Origin: an uncultured Gemmiger sp.
Lineage (GTDB): Bacteria > Bacillota > Clostridia > Oscillospirales > Ruminococcaceae
Reading direction: 5' to 3'
DNA length: 58,592 nt
Assembly: GCA_947631565.1 (NCBI GenBank)
Contig: CANRLV010000007.1
Coordinates: forward strand, 1-58,592
Each line of letters starts with the position of its first letter. Positions within the stretch are counted from its first letter, which is position 1. The notes under the pieces were generated by a model. It was given only the letters and a program-made list of their open reading frames with translations. It was not told the origin of the DNA and made no database searches. The position numbers and the translations under genes were made by a program. This document shows, piece by piece, positions 6,824 through 14,689 of the stretch.

Positions 6824-8083
6824 ATGACATTAAAAGAGTACTTCGTAGAAAATATTAAAACCGGAAGAATTGGAGAAATCGGGCAAAAAGCGATCGACTA
6901 CTATAAGGTCCCAAGAGTGGAAGATTTATCAGCACAACAAAAGCTGGACTCTTTATGCACTGCCGCAGATGTGTCCCCCGCCTTATTGGATGAAATCATT
7001 TCGTCCAATTCTCCTGTGCTGCGCACCGTAAAAGGACATGCCTTTGAAACAGTATTTGGTAAAATCATGGATAGCAATGGCATAGTCTGTGACGATATCG
7101 GCGGTGACGGAGATGTTGACCTTACAGTGAATGGAAATACGCTCCAATGCAAAACACCGTATGCCGCCGGCTGTAACGAAACAACTGTTTCCTATAAAAC
7201 CCATAAGACGCATGGTGCAAAATCCAAATTGGAATCCATGGACTATTACCACCACGTCGCCGATTTCGCGGATTATCTGGTAGGTTTGGTTTCGTATGAG
7301 CCCTTCCAGGTATTGATTGTCCCCAAGAGCGATCTTCCCCGTGTGCCTGCTTCCAATGTTCACATTGCAAGTCCGATGTTTTTACCGATCAATGGGCCTT
7401 ATCTAAATGCATTTGACAAAATAGGAATTACCAAAAAACTCTCTATTCCATCGACAATCACAACACCTTCGGCCTCTGAGCTCCTGCCCAAATCCGCCAA
7501 GGTCATGAAATTGAAAAGTGAATATATTTTGGAGACCATTTTCAGAGTGGAAAATTTCCGAATTTGGGATATGAATATGCGCGGGTTTATCCGGGAAGCC
7601 GTCTTACACCAAATGTTCACTGAGAATCGGATCAAAGTTTATGATCCCATAAAGCTCGGCCTTGAACGCGCAGATAAAGCCGACCTTGTGCTGAAGGATG
7701 CGCAAAAGAGGGATGTACGTTTTCAAGTTAAAGGACTAACATATAATGGTTGTGTATTCGATGGTACTGATTCCATCATTGACTGTGAAACCCAACTCTC
7801 GCGCGGACGTGTCAACGATCACCCTACCCAAAGCCGTCTATACATGACTACCGATTTTGAATATGTGATAATGGCCATAGACCCTGCTTACTCAAATCAG
7901 TTTCGTCGTGAATGCTGCAAAACGAATGACTACAACTGGCATTTTTACTGTGTTCCTACAGCAGATCTGAGAAAACATCCCGACTATCCAGGACGGATAT
8001 TTTCTCATCAACGACCAAAATACACCGCACTCCAAAAATATCTTATTGACAGCAATTGGATCGGGCTATGGTCTAAATTCTAA
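6824..8083 (+). CDS. Putative type II restriction endonuclease with two PD-(D/E)xK-like motifs
   Basis: A 419-residue soluble protein that I recognise by context and motifs rather than by family name. Two segments each follow the nuclease pattern helix-E, beta-D, beta-QxK: E75, D99 and Q108-C-K110 (GDVDLTVNGNTLQCK), then E258, D287 and Q301-V-K303 (ADLVL ... RFQVKG). It faces two adenine methylases, with which its 3' end overlaps by 18 bases. GGAAGGA precedes the ATG. The role as the endonuclease that cuts unmethylated DNA is inferred; one of the two nuclease-like domains could be inactive or serve in target recognition. Codon use is AT-rich, unlike neighbours outside the island. Confidence 0.7.
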   Translation: MTLKEYFVENIKTGRIGEIGQKAIDYYKVPRVEDLSAQQKLDSLCTAADVSPALLDEIISSNSPVLRTVKGHAFETVFGKIMDSNGIVCDDIGGDGDVDLTVNGNTLQCKTPYAAGCNETTVSYKTHKTHGAKSKLESMDYYHHVADFADYLVGLVSYEPFQVLIVPKSDLPRVPASNVHIASPMFLPINGPYLNAFDKIGITKKLSIPSTITTPSASELLPKSAKVMKLKSEYILETIFRVENFRIWDMNMRGFIREAVLHQMFTENRIKVYDPIKLGLERADKADLVLKDAQKRDVRFQVKGLTYNGCVFDGTDSIIDCETQLSRGRVNDHPTQSRLYMTTDFEYVIMAIDPAYSNQFRRECCKTNDYNWHFYCVPTADLRKHPDYPGRIFSHQRPKYTALQKYLIDSNWIGLWSKF

Positions 8084-8923
8084 CTGCCCATCCTGCGATT
8101 CAGCTTCGTAGTTTGTAATAATCAACTCCTTTCCTATCATCCGCTTTCCCTGGCTGTTCGCCGTATTATACTGCCAGCTTGCATCATAGATTTCCGCCCA
8201 CTTGTAAAGCTTACGGATCTCCGGGCAATCATCGTAGGATAAGCAAAAAAGGTATTTTGTTTTCTTCAGGGCTTCACTGAGCCGCTTATGGTCTTCCTCC
8301 TTAAACGGCTTGGTGTATGCCCTTTTTGTATCTGCATGATAATAGGGCGGATCAAGATACATCATCACCGTTTTCCCTCTGGCTGGCATTTCAAGTATTT
8401 CTGCAAAATCAAGTGAGTACATATCAACGTCATGAAGCTTGGGCGTTGCCTTCCTGATAAAGTTTCCCCAGTTCTTCGGTGGGGAGCTTTTCCCGTCTTT
8501 GTATCCCCACGCGGGGCAATTAATGATCCCGCTGTAGGACGTTCTGTTTAAGTAATAGGTCTTGAACACTTTATCCAGCCCTGTAATCGGTTCAAAATCC
8601 TTTATTTCCTGATGACGTTCTCGGGTAGCGACCTCTTTATCCAGGAGTTTTATCAATGCTTCCGCCTGCTCCGCATCTTTTATCCATCTGTAAAAATCCA
8701 TGATGTCGGATTCCAGGTCGTTTATGATGTTATATTTCACTTTTTGTTTGGCAAAGAAAATCGCGCCGCCGCCAAAAAATGGCTCTCTGAATTCATCATG
8801 CTCAACGCATTGTATGTACGGCATGATGTGTTTCAAAGCATAGAACTTTCCTCCGGGATATCGGAGGGGAGATTTTATGGCATCTCCGGATGGAACATAG
8901 TCATTGATGAAATACTTAGTCAT
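8066..8923 (-). CDS. DNA adenine methylase, D12/Dam family (second of two)
   Basis: A 285-residue N6-adenine methyltransferase. SPLRYPGGKFYALKHI is motif X, REPFFGGGAIFFAK is the AdoMet-binding motif I, and MMYLDPPYYHADT is the catalytic motif IV (DPPY). It is a paralogue of the gene just upstream: both share YDDCPxIRxLYxWAxIY near the C-terminus. Its start overlaps the stop of that gene by eight bases, so they are co-translated. Two methylases with one nuclease usually mean a non-palindromic target whose strands are methylated by separate enzymes. Its 3' end overlaps the convergent endonuclease gene. Confidence 0.92.
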   Translation of the reverse strand: MTKYFINDYVPSGDAIKSPLRYPGGKFYALKHIMPYIQCVEHDEFREPFFGGGAIFFAKQKVKYNIINDLESDIMDFYRWIKDAEQAEALIKLLDKEVATRERHQEIKDFEPITGLDKVFKTYYLNRTSYSGIINCPAWGYKDGKSSPPKNWGNFIRKATPKLHDVDMYSLDFAEILEMPARGKTVMMYLDPPYYHADTKRAYTKPFKEEDHKRLSEALKKTKYLFCLSYDDCPEIRKLYKWAEIYDASWQYNTANSQGKRMIGKELIITNYEAESQDGQLEFRP

Positions 8924-9752
8924 CGTTTCTACCTATGATCTCGTCAATTGTCATTTGTTGCGGCATATCATAGTTGGTTATTATCAATTCGAATCCCAAC
9001 TGACGATTTCCTCCCTTTACTGCAGAATTATCCACTCTATAGACAAAATTGGCGCTGTAAATATTGGCCCATCTGTAAAGCTCACGAATGTCGGGACAAT
9101 CATCATATGTCAGAAAAAACTTGTGCTTGGTTTTTTTCAGACACTCTGCCAATCGAATATGGTCTTCCGGGTCAAATCCATAACGATAATGTTTGTGTTT
9201 TGGCGGCAAATAATACGGTGGGTCAACATAAATCAATACATTTTCCCCTTCCGCATTTATCACCTCACTGAAATCCAAATGGGTCAGCTTTGTGTCTTCA
9301 AGATACTCGCCACAGGGTATGATTCGTTCTTTCCACCTTTCCGGAGGCAAACTTCTCTTTGGCCTGTATCCCCATGCTGCAGACACGAGCTTTCCGCTGA
9401 AGGATGTGCGATTCAAATAGTAGTATTTACGTGCCGTTTCATATTCATCATCAGGTATACTATCAAATACTTCTCTCCAGCGTTCTCTATTTGCAACTTC
9501 ATTCTCAAAATCAGCAACAAGCTTCTTTCGTCCGCCAGGGTCCTGCATTACCTTGTAGCAAGTGATGAGTTCCTCATCGAGGTCATTCAGCCAATTTCTG
9601 CTCGCTTTCGGTTTGTGAAAGAAAACCGTCGCACCGCCTGCAAACGGCTCTCTGTATTCATCATGCTCTACAGCACTCCAAAATGGCTCTAAAATGTCCA
9701 TTGCATAAAATTTTCCGCCTGGATATCTGAATGGCAATGGTCTTTTTTTCAT
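8916..9752 (-). CDS. DNA adenine methylase, D12/Dam family (first of two)
   Basis: A 278-residue N6-adenine methyltransferase. Motif X is RYPGGKFYAMDI, motif I is REPFAGGATVFFHK and motif IV is YVDPPYYLPP. It is similar in length and layout to the next methylase but differs in the central target-recognition part, so the two likely read different strands or sites. Its ATG overlaps, as ATGA, the stop codon of a truncated XRE regulator, evidence that an intact controller gene once headed this operon. With that gene's 5' part gone, transcription must now start in the short rumA-island junction or come from the rumA operon. Confidence 0.92.
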   Translation of the reverse strand: MKKRPLPFRYPGGKFYAMDILEPFWSAVEHDEYREPFAGGATVFFHKPKASRNWLNDLDEELITCYKVMQDPGGRKKLVADFENEVANRERWREVFDSIPDDEYETARKYYYLNRTSFSGKLVSAAWGYRPKRSLPPERWKERIIPCGEYLEDTKLTHLDFSEVINAEGENVLIYVDPPYYLPPKHKHYRYGFDPEDHIRLAECLKKTKHKFFLTYDDCPDIRELYRWANIYSANFVYRVDNSAVKGGNRQLGFELIITNYDMPQQMTIDEIIGRNDD

Positions 9753-9823
9753 TGGAATTCCTCTTCCCGAATGATCTCCATAATGTCATTTGTTTCGCAG
9801 CTTAGTGCCGCACAAATTTTATT
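9749..9823 (-). pseudogene. C-terminal remnant of an XRE/Cro-type regulator
   Basis: Twenty-four codons read NKICAALSCETNDIMEII and end in TGA that overlaps the methylase start. This is the typical end of small Cro/C1-type helix-turn-helix proteins (K-I-C-x-A-L-x-C-x-x-x-D-I-M-E). An in-frame TGA stands directly upstream at 9824-9826 and the sequence beyond is the rumA terminator, so the helix-turn-helix itself is missing. It was probably the controller of the restriction-modification genes. Confidence 0.7.
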
Positions 9824-9826
9824 TCA

Positions 9827-9840
9827 AGCCGCTTCCGGCT
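9827..9840 (-). terminator. Small hairpin behind the rumA-like gene
   Basis: AGCCG and CGGCT pair around a 4-base loop, four bases behind the stop codon, with a short AT-rich tail that already belongs to the island. Weak terminator at best. Confidence 0.4.
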
Positions 9841-9843
9841 GCC

Positions 9844-11226
9844 TTATGTATTTTCATGTGACAAAAGAACTGCCGTCTCCACATGGCGCGTGCGCGGGAA
9901 CAGATCGACCGGCTGCACGGCCTCGGCGCGGTAGCCGTGTGCGGCGAGGTACTTGACGTCCCGCGCGGCGGTGGCGGGGTCGCAGCTGACCATGACCACG
10001 GTGCGCGGGGCCATCCGGGCAATGGCGTCGAGCGTCTGCTCGCTGCAGCCCTTGCGCGGCGGGTCGACGATGATGACGTCAGGGTGCTGGTGCTCGGCCG
10101 CCAGCTGCGCCGCCGCCTGCCCGGCGTCGGCACAAATAAAGCCGGCTTTATCGGGCCCAAAGCCCATGCGCCGGGCGGTGGCGGCGGCGCCCTCGACCGC
10201 CTGCGGCACGACCTCGACGCCCAAAAGGCGCGCACAGTCCCCTGCCATCGAAAGCCCGATGCTGCCCATGCCGCAGTAGAGGTCGAGCAAAAAATCGCCG
10301 GGACGCAGGGCGGCAAACTCACGCGCTTTGGCGTACAGCATCTCCGCCGCAGCGGTGTTGACCTGATAAAACTCCTGCACGCCCATGCGCAGCGGCACGC
10401 CGGCCAGCGTATCCTCGATAAAGCCGGGACCGAGCACCGTGCGGGGCGGCGCCGTGCCCAAAATGACGTTGGTCTGCTTTGTGTTGGCCTGCACCAGCAC
10501 GGTGGTCAGGTCGAACTCCTGCGCCAGCGTTTGGCAGATATTCTGCTCTTCCGGCAGCTTTTGGCCGTTCAGCACAAAGCACAAAAGGCGCTGGCCCGTG
10601 TGCCAGCCCTGCCGCAGATAGAGATGGCGCACAAGGCCGGTGTGGGCCGTCTCGTCATAGGCCGCGGCGCCGGCGGCCGTGAGCAGGGCGCAGGCACGGG
10701 CCGCCAGCTCGTTCATCCATTGCGGCTGCAATTTGCAGTCGGCGCAGGGCACGACGCGGTGGCTGCGCGGGGCGTAAAAGCCGGTGATGAGGCTGCCGCC
10801 CGCACCGGTACCCACCGGCAGCTGCACCTTGTTGCGGTAGCGGTCGGGCGCGGGGGCCGGCAGCACCGGCGCCACCGGCACGTCCAGCCCGCCGAGGCGG
10901 GCAAAAGCATCGCGCACAAAGGCGGTCTTGGCCTCGCACTCGGCCGCATAGGCAAGGTGCCGGAACACGCAGCCGCCGCAGGGCGCGGCGCTCGCGCAGT
11001 CCGGCTCAATACGCTCGGGGCCGGGCGTTATGATTTGTTCGAGGCGGGCAAAGCCGTAGGTCCTGCCCGCCTTGACCACCCGCACGGCGGCCACGTCGCC
11101 GGGGGCGGCGCCGGGCACGAACAGCACATAGCCGCCCGCCGTATGCGCAACGCCGCTGCCGTCACTGGAAAGTGCTTCCACCGTGACGGTCAGGCATTGA
11201 TTTTTTTGTACGGGCGCCGCGTTCAT
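9844..11226 (-). CDS. 23S rRNA (uracil-5-)-methyltransferase, RumA/RlmD family
   Basis: A 460-residue AdoMet-dependent m5U RNA methyltransferase. An N-terminal TRAM RNA-binding domain (about residues 1-65, with VEALSSDGSGVAH) is followed by an iron-sulfur cysteine cluster (CASAAPCGGCVFRHL and a later CADC), the AdoMet loop FLLDLYCGMGSIGLSMAG, VDPPRKGC, and the catalytic cysteine in VMVSCDPATAARD. It starts inside the last codons of the AraC-type gene (ATGA overlap). Whether it methylates U1939, U747 or tRNA cannot be told. The restriction island lies immediately behind its stop. Confidence 0.93.
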   Translation of the reverse strand: MNAAPVQKNQCLTVTVEALSSDGSGVAHTAGGYVLFVPGAAPGDVAAVRVVKAGRTYGFARLEQIITPGPERIEPDCASAAPCGGCVFRHLAYAAECEAKTAFVRDAFARLGGLDVPVAPVLPAPAPDRYRNKVQLPVGTGAGGSLITGFYAPRSHRVVPCADCKLQPQWMNELAARACALLTAAGAAAYDETAHTGLVRHLYLRQGWHTGQRLLCFVLNGQKLPEEQNICQTLAQEFDLTTVLVQANTKQTNVILGTAPPRTVLGPGFIEDTLAGVPLRMGVQEFYQVNTAAAEMLYAKAREFAALRPGDFLLDLYCGMGSIGLSMAGDCARLLGVEVVPQAVEGAAATARRMGFGPDKAGFICADAGQAAAQLAAEHQHPDVIIVDPPRKGCSEQTLDAIARMAPRTVVMVSCDPATAARDVKYLAAHGYRAEAVQPVDLFPRTRHVETAVLLSHENT

Positions 11227-12059
11227 CGCTTCTCCAGGCTGGCCAGGTAGCGGCTGGGCGGCATCCCCTTGACCTTTTTGAACACGCGGGAAAAATAGAA
11301 CTGGTCAAAGAAGCCGACGCTGACCGCGATCTCGGCGATGGAAAGGTTGGTATTTTTGAGCAGGGCGCAGGCCTCGTCGACGCGGTAGGCGGTCAGATAG
11401 TCGATGGGGCTTTGGCCGACGGCGGTCATGAACACGCGGTAGAGGTGGCTGCGGCTCACGCCCACGGCCTTGGCGATGTCGTCCACCGAGATATCGTGCG
11501 AGTAGTTGAACTGGATATACTTGACCGCCGCCAGCACATACTGGCTGCCGGTGGCGACAGCGCGGGGCATGGTCTCCTGCGCCTCTTTCATGAGCAGGGC
11601 CAAAAACAGGTAGAGACAGCCCGTCATGCGGGCCTCGTCCTGCGGCTCGGTGCCGCGGGCGTTGTAAATTTGGTCCAGCGCTTCGCGCATGGGCCGGGGG
11701 TCGGCGCAGTGGTGGCAGGGCTGGCTGTCGGTAAAGGGGGCCTGCTGCACCAGCCGGCTGGCGCAGGCACCGTTGAAGCCCACCCAGCAATATTCCCACG
11801 GTTCTTTGGCGTCGGCCGTGTAGCTGATGCGCTGACCGGGCTTTGCCAGAAACAGGTCACCGGGGGCCAGCGTATAGCTCTGTCCGCCCACCTGGTAGCT
11901 GCCGTGCCCGGCCACGACGAGATGGATGAGGTAATGGTCCCGCACGCCGGGGCCCCAGGTATAGCCGGGGCGGCAATGCTCATGCCCGCAGCGAAAGACC
12001 GACAGCTCGACGTTGTCGGCGTCGGCCTGGATATAGGACTGCTTGGCGAGGTTTTCCAT
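11223..12059 (-). CDS. AraC family transcriptional regulator
   Basis: A 278-residue regulator with an N-terminal cupin sugar-sensing domain (about residues 25-140, with HYLIHLVVAGHGSYQVGG and LAPGDLFLAKPGQ) and two C-terminal helix-turn-helix motifs (ISVDDIAKAVGVSRSHLYRVF and the SIAEIAVSVGFFDQFYFSRVFKK segment). ATG 12059 is chosen because GGGGGTGGAG is just upstream; an earlier frame start at 12092 would lie on the promoter. It stands divergent to galK, so control of galactose or alpha-galactoside use is a reasonable guess. The start of the rRNA methylase gene overlaps its end. Confidence 0.92.
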   Translation of the reverse strand: MENLAKQSYIQADADNVELSVFRCGHEHCRPGYTWGPGVRDHYLIHLVVAGHGSYQVGGQSYTLAPGDLFLAKPGQRISYTADAKEPWEYCWVGFNGACASRLVQQAPFTDSQPCHHCADPRPMREALDQIYNARGTEPQDEARMTGCLYLFLALLMKEAQETMPRAVATGSQYVLAAVKYIQFNYSHDISVDDIAKAVGVSRSHLYRVFMTAVGQSPIDYLTAYRVDEACALLKNTNLSIAEIAVSVGFFDQFYFSRVFKKVKGMPPSRYLASLEKR

Positions 12060-12094
12060 GCTCCACCCCCAAAAACGTACATTGTAGCACAACG

Positions 12095-12123
12095 ATTATA
12101 GCAAACCATTCACCAAAAGTCCA
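12095..12123 (-). promoter_or_regulatory. Promoter of the AraC regulator gene
   Basis: On the minus strand TGGACT, 17-base spacer, perfect TATAAT (12100-12095), about 35 bases before the chosen ATG. Confidence 0.65.
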
Positions 12124-12157
12124 TATTTATTTTGGCAAAAAGACGGCGCGGGGGGCT

Positions 12158-12185
12158 TTCACTTCCGGCGCGGTTCTGGTATACT
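12158..12185 (+). promoter_or_regulatory. Promoter of galK
   Basis: TTCACT, 16-base spacer and TATACT (12180-12185) with extended TG. The weak -35 fits an activator such as the divergent AraC protein. Confidence 0.62.
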
Positions 12186-12226
12186 GGAAAATAAAGAAAA
12201 ACTGTCAGGAAAGGTGCGGATACAAA

Positions 12227-13528
12227 ATGGCGACTACCATTGAACTGAAAAGGCAGCTGGCGGACGGCGTGTATGACGCCGCGCTGGCCAGGCTCTACGG
12301 CGAGCAGGCCGTGCCCGCCCAGCGGGCGCGCTACATCGGCGCGGTGGACGGGTTCGAGGCCATCTATGGTCCCGGGCGGGAGGTCACGTTCTACTCGGCC
12401 CCCGGGCGCACCGAGATCGGCGGCAACCACACCGACCACAACAACGGCGTGGTGATGGCCGCCGCCGTCGATTTGGACATCATCGCCGTGGTCGCCCGCA
12501 CCGCCAACCGTGTAGTGCGGGTCAAGTCCAAGGGGTATGACAAGATCGACGTCGTGGACGTGAACAATTTAAAGCCGGTCAAGAGCGAGAGTGGGCGCTC
12601 GGCGGCTCTCGTGCGCGGCGTGGCGGCCGGCATCGTGCAGCACGGCGGCAAGGTGGGCGGCTTTGACGCCTACACGACCAGCAATGTGCTGGGCGGGTCG
12701 GGGCTGTCGAGCTCGGCGGCGTTCGAGGCCTGCATGGGGGCCATCTTCCGCGGCGAGTACAACGGCAACGACATGGACGCCCTTGACCAGGTGGCCATCG
12801 CCCAGATCGGCCAGTATGCCGAGAACGTCTTTTTTGAAAAGCCCTGCGGCCTGATGGACCAGACGGCCTGCGCCGTGGGCGGGGCCATCACCATCGATTT
12901 TGCCGACCCGGCCGCCCCTCGCGTCGACCGCACGCCGTTCGACCTGGCCGCGCACGGCTACGCGCTGTGCATCAGCGACACCAAGGGCAGCCACGCCGAT
13001 TTGACCGACGAGTATGCCGCCATCCGCCGCGAGATGGAGAGCGTGGCCGAAGCGCTGGGCCAGCGCCACCTGCGCGAGGTGCCGGAGAAAGAGTTCTTTG
13101 CCGCCATCCCGGCGCTGCGCAAAAAGGTCGGCGACCGCGCCATCGTGCGCGCCATCCATTTTTACGCCGACTGCCGGCGCGCGCGCGACCTGTGCGCCGC
13201 CATCGCCGACAACGAGTTCGAACGCTTTTTGCAGCTGGTCATCGAGGGCGGGCATTCCAGCTTTGAGTACAACCAGAACGCCTACAGCATCAAGGATCCC
13301 TCCACGCAGGGCATCCCGCTGGCGCTGGCCGTCAGCCAGCATATTTTAGCCGGGCGCGGCGCCTGGCGGCTGCAGGGCGGCGGCTTTGCCGGCACCATCC
13401 AGGCCTTTGTGCCGCTGGATATGCTGGAGGCCTACCGCGCCGCCATCGACGGCGTGTTCGGCGCCGGCAGCTGCCATGTGCTGAATGTGCGCAACTACGG
13501 CGCCGTGCAGATGACGCCGGAGCTGTAA
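12227..13528 (+). CDS. galK: Galactokinase
   Basis: A 433-residue GHMP kinase that phosphorylates galactose at C1 with ATP. The galactokinase signature GRTEIGGNHTDHNNG is at residues 60-74 and the GHMP ATP-loop GGSGLSSSAA starts at 156; the third motif LQGGGFAGTIQAF is near the C-terminus. It is somewhat longer than the E. coli enzyme (382 residues). AGGAAAGG precedes the ATG. It stands alone behind an AraC-type regulator, without galT or galE nearby, and is closed by a strong terminator. The GH35 enzyme upstream could supply galactose. Confidence 0.96.
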   Translation: MATTIELKRQLADGVYDAALARLYGEQAVPAQRARYIGAVDGFEAIYGPGREVTFYSAPGRTEIGGNHTDHNNGVVMAAAVDLDIIAVVARTANRVVRVKSKGYDKIDVVDVNNLKPVKSESGRSAALVRGVAAGIVQHGGKVGGFDAYTTSNVLGGSGLSSSAAFEACMGAIFRGEYNGNDMDALDQVAIAQIGQYAENVFFEKPCGLMDQTACAVGGAITIDFADPAAPRVDRTPFDLAAHGYALCISDTKGSHADLTDEYAAIRREMESVAEALGQRHLREVPEKEFFAAIPALRKKVGDRAIVRAIHFYADCRRARDLCAAIADNEFERFLQLVIEGGHSSFEYNQNAYSIKDPSTQGIPLALAVSQHILAGRGAWRLQGGGFAGTIQAFVPLDMLEAYRAAIDGVFGAGSCHVLNVRNYGAVQMTPEL

Positions 13529-13542
13529 ACCGTATACGAGAC

Positions 13543-13586
13543 CGCCCGCCCCGGGCTTTTCCCGGGGCGGGCGCGCTATTTTGTTT
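13543..13586. terminator. Bidirectional terminator between galK and an oxidoreductase gene
   Basis: A 13-bp GC-rich stem (13543-13555 with 13561-13573) followed by CTATTTTGTTT lies between converging genes. Confidence 0.9.
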
Positions 13587-13594
13587 ATAAAGTT

Positions 13595-14671
13595 TTACCC
13601 GTCCCGCCACGGGCGGGGGCGGCTTTCGAACGTTTGGCCCGGATGCTCGCAGGCCTGCTGCATCAGCAGCCAGAGATAAGCGTCCTCGAGCGCCTCGGCC
13701 AGCGGGTAGCCGCCGCGGTTTGTTTTGACAAGTCCGGCCATGTCCAGCAGCAGCGTGGCGATGGCGTACTCGTCCTGCCAGGGCTCCATGTGCACGGCGG
13801 GGTGCCATTCGGCGCAGAGCGCGCGCAGGGCATCATCCTGCAAAGCGGCGTAGGCCGGGTCGAGCCGGGGGCGCAATGGCTCCGTGTGCGGGGCGTGGGC
13901 GGCGTCCACCCGGCGCAGCGTGGTGTCGTTCCACTCCCCCTTCGTGCCCTGCACGTTGATGTGCCGCGCACGGATAAAGGAATGGTAGGCCACGCCGCTG
14001 AAATCATAAAAGCCGAGCTTGCCGTCGGCAAATTCCAACGTGACACGGTCCCGCGTCTGGGTCTGCATACGGCCGTCGGTGACAGGACCCTGGCGGGAAT
14101 CGGTGCACTCGACGGGATATTGGTAGCGCGCGCCGGTCACGCGCACCTCCGGCAGCGGGTCCCCGGGGCGGTAGCCGAGCGCGCGGCGCAGCACGCTGGC
14201 GCCGTGGTAGTCATGCGCCAGATTGAGCGTGGCGGCCTGCGGCGCGCCCAGCAGCCCCTGCTCCACCGCGTGCAGGCCGGCGGCGACGATCGGGTAGCGG
14301 AAATACTGTTCGGCGATCTGCAATCTGGCCCCAGCCCTGTACAGGGCCCACAGCTCGGCCAGTTCCTGCTCGCTGCCGGCGGCCGGCGTCTCGGCCAGCA
14401 CGGCGAAGCCGCGCGCGAGCCACGCCTTGGCGACGGCGGCGTTGGCGGATTTTTCCACCGCCACCACAACGAAATCCGGTCGCTTGGCGGCAAGTTTCTC
14501 GGCGTCGGCGGTGGCGTCGACGCCGTATTCGCGGCGCAGGGCTTCGGCCTTTTCGGCGCTGCGGCAGAGCATGCCGAGCAGCCGGAAGCACTGCGGCCAG
14601 CGCCGGGCGATGCGGACGTAGAACAGCGCGCGCCAGCCCGCGCCGACGACGATATAAGTCAGTGGCTGCAT
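13595..14671 (-). CDS. Gfo/Idh/MocA family oxidoreductase
   Basis: A 358-residue cytoplasmic oxidoreductase. The N-terminal Rossmann fold begins with TYIVVGAGWRALFYVRIA, and DFVVVAVEKSAN and VLAETPAAGSEQEL correspond to the strands around the nicotinamide, with the family's EKP replaced by ETP. IAEQYFRYP lies in the catalytic region. ATG 14671 follows GGGGGAGGGG; an ATG six codons earlier overlaps that site. It begins 18 bases behind the UvrA2-like gene, so they are co-transcribed. Substrate unknown; the lysine of the usual EKP motif is absent, which may change or abolish catalysis. Confidence 0.85.
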   Translation of the reverse strand: MQPLTYIVVGAGWRALFYVRIARRWPQCFRLLGMLCRSAEKAEALRREYGVDATADAEKLAAKRPDFVVVAVEKSANAAVAKAWLARGFAVLAETPAAGSEQELAELWALYRAGARLQIAEQYFRYPIVAAGLHAVEQGLLGAPQAATLNLAHDYHGASVLRRALGYRPGDPLPEVRVTGARYQYPVECTDSRQGPVTDGRMQTQTRDRVTLEFADGKLGFYDFSGVAYHSFIRARHINVQGTKGEWNDTTLRRVDAAHAPHTEPLRPRLDPAYAALQDDALRALCAEWHPAVHMEPWQDEYAIATLLLDMAGLVKTNRGGYPLAEALEDAYLWLLMQQACEHPGQTFESRPRPWRDG

Positions 14672-14689
14672 GGTAGTCCCCTCCCCCAT

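Larger units (their letters stand above)
6570..9826. other. AT-rich restriction-modification island
   Basis: This stretch is clearly richer in A and T than both flanks and uses different codons (AAA, ATT, TTT are frequent). It contains a putative restriction endonuclease, two Dam-type adenine methylases and the stump of an XRE controller. The right edge falls directly behind the stop codon and small hairpin of the rumA-like gene; the left edge lies upstream of the nuclease promoter, behind the GH35 promoter. No integrase, terminal repeat or target duplication was seen. Confidence 0.75.
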
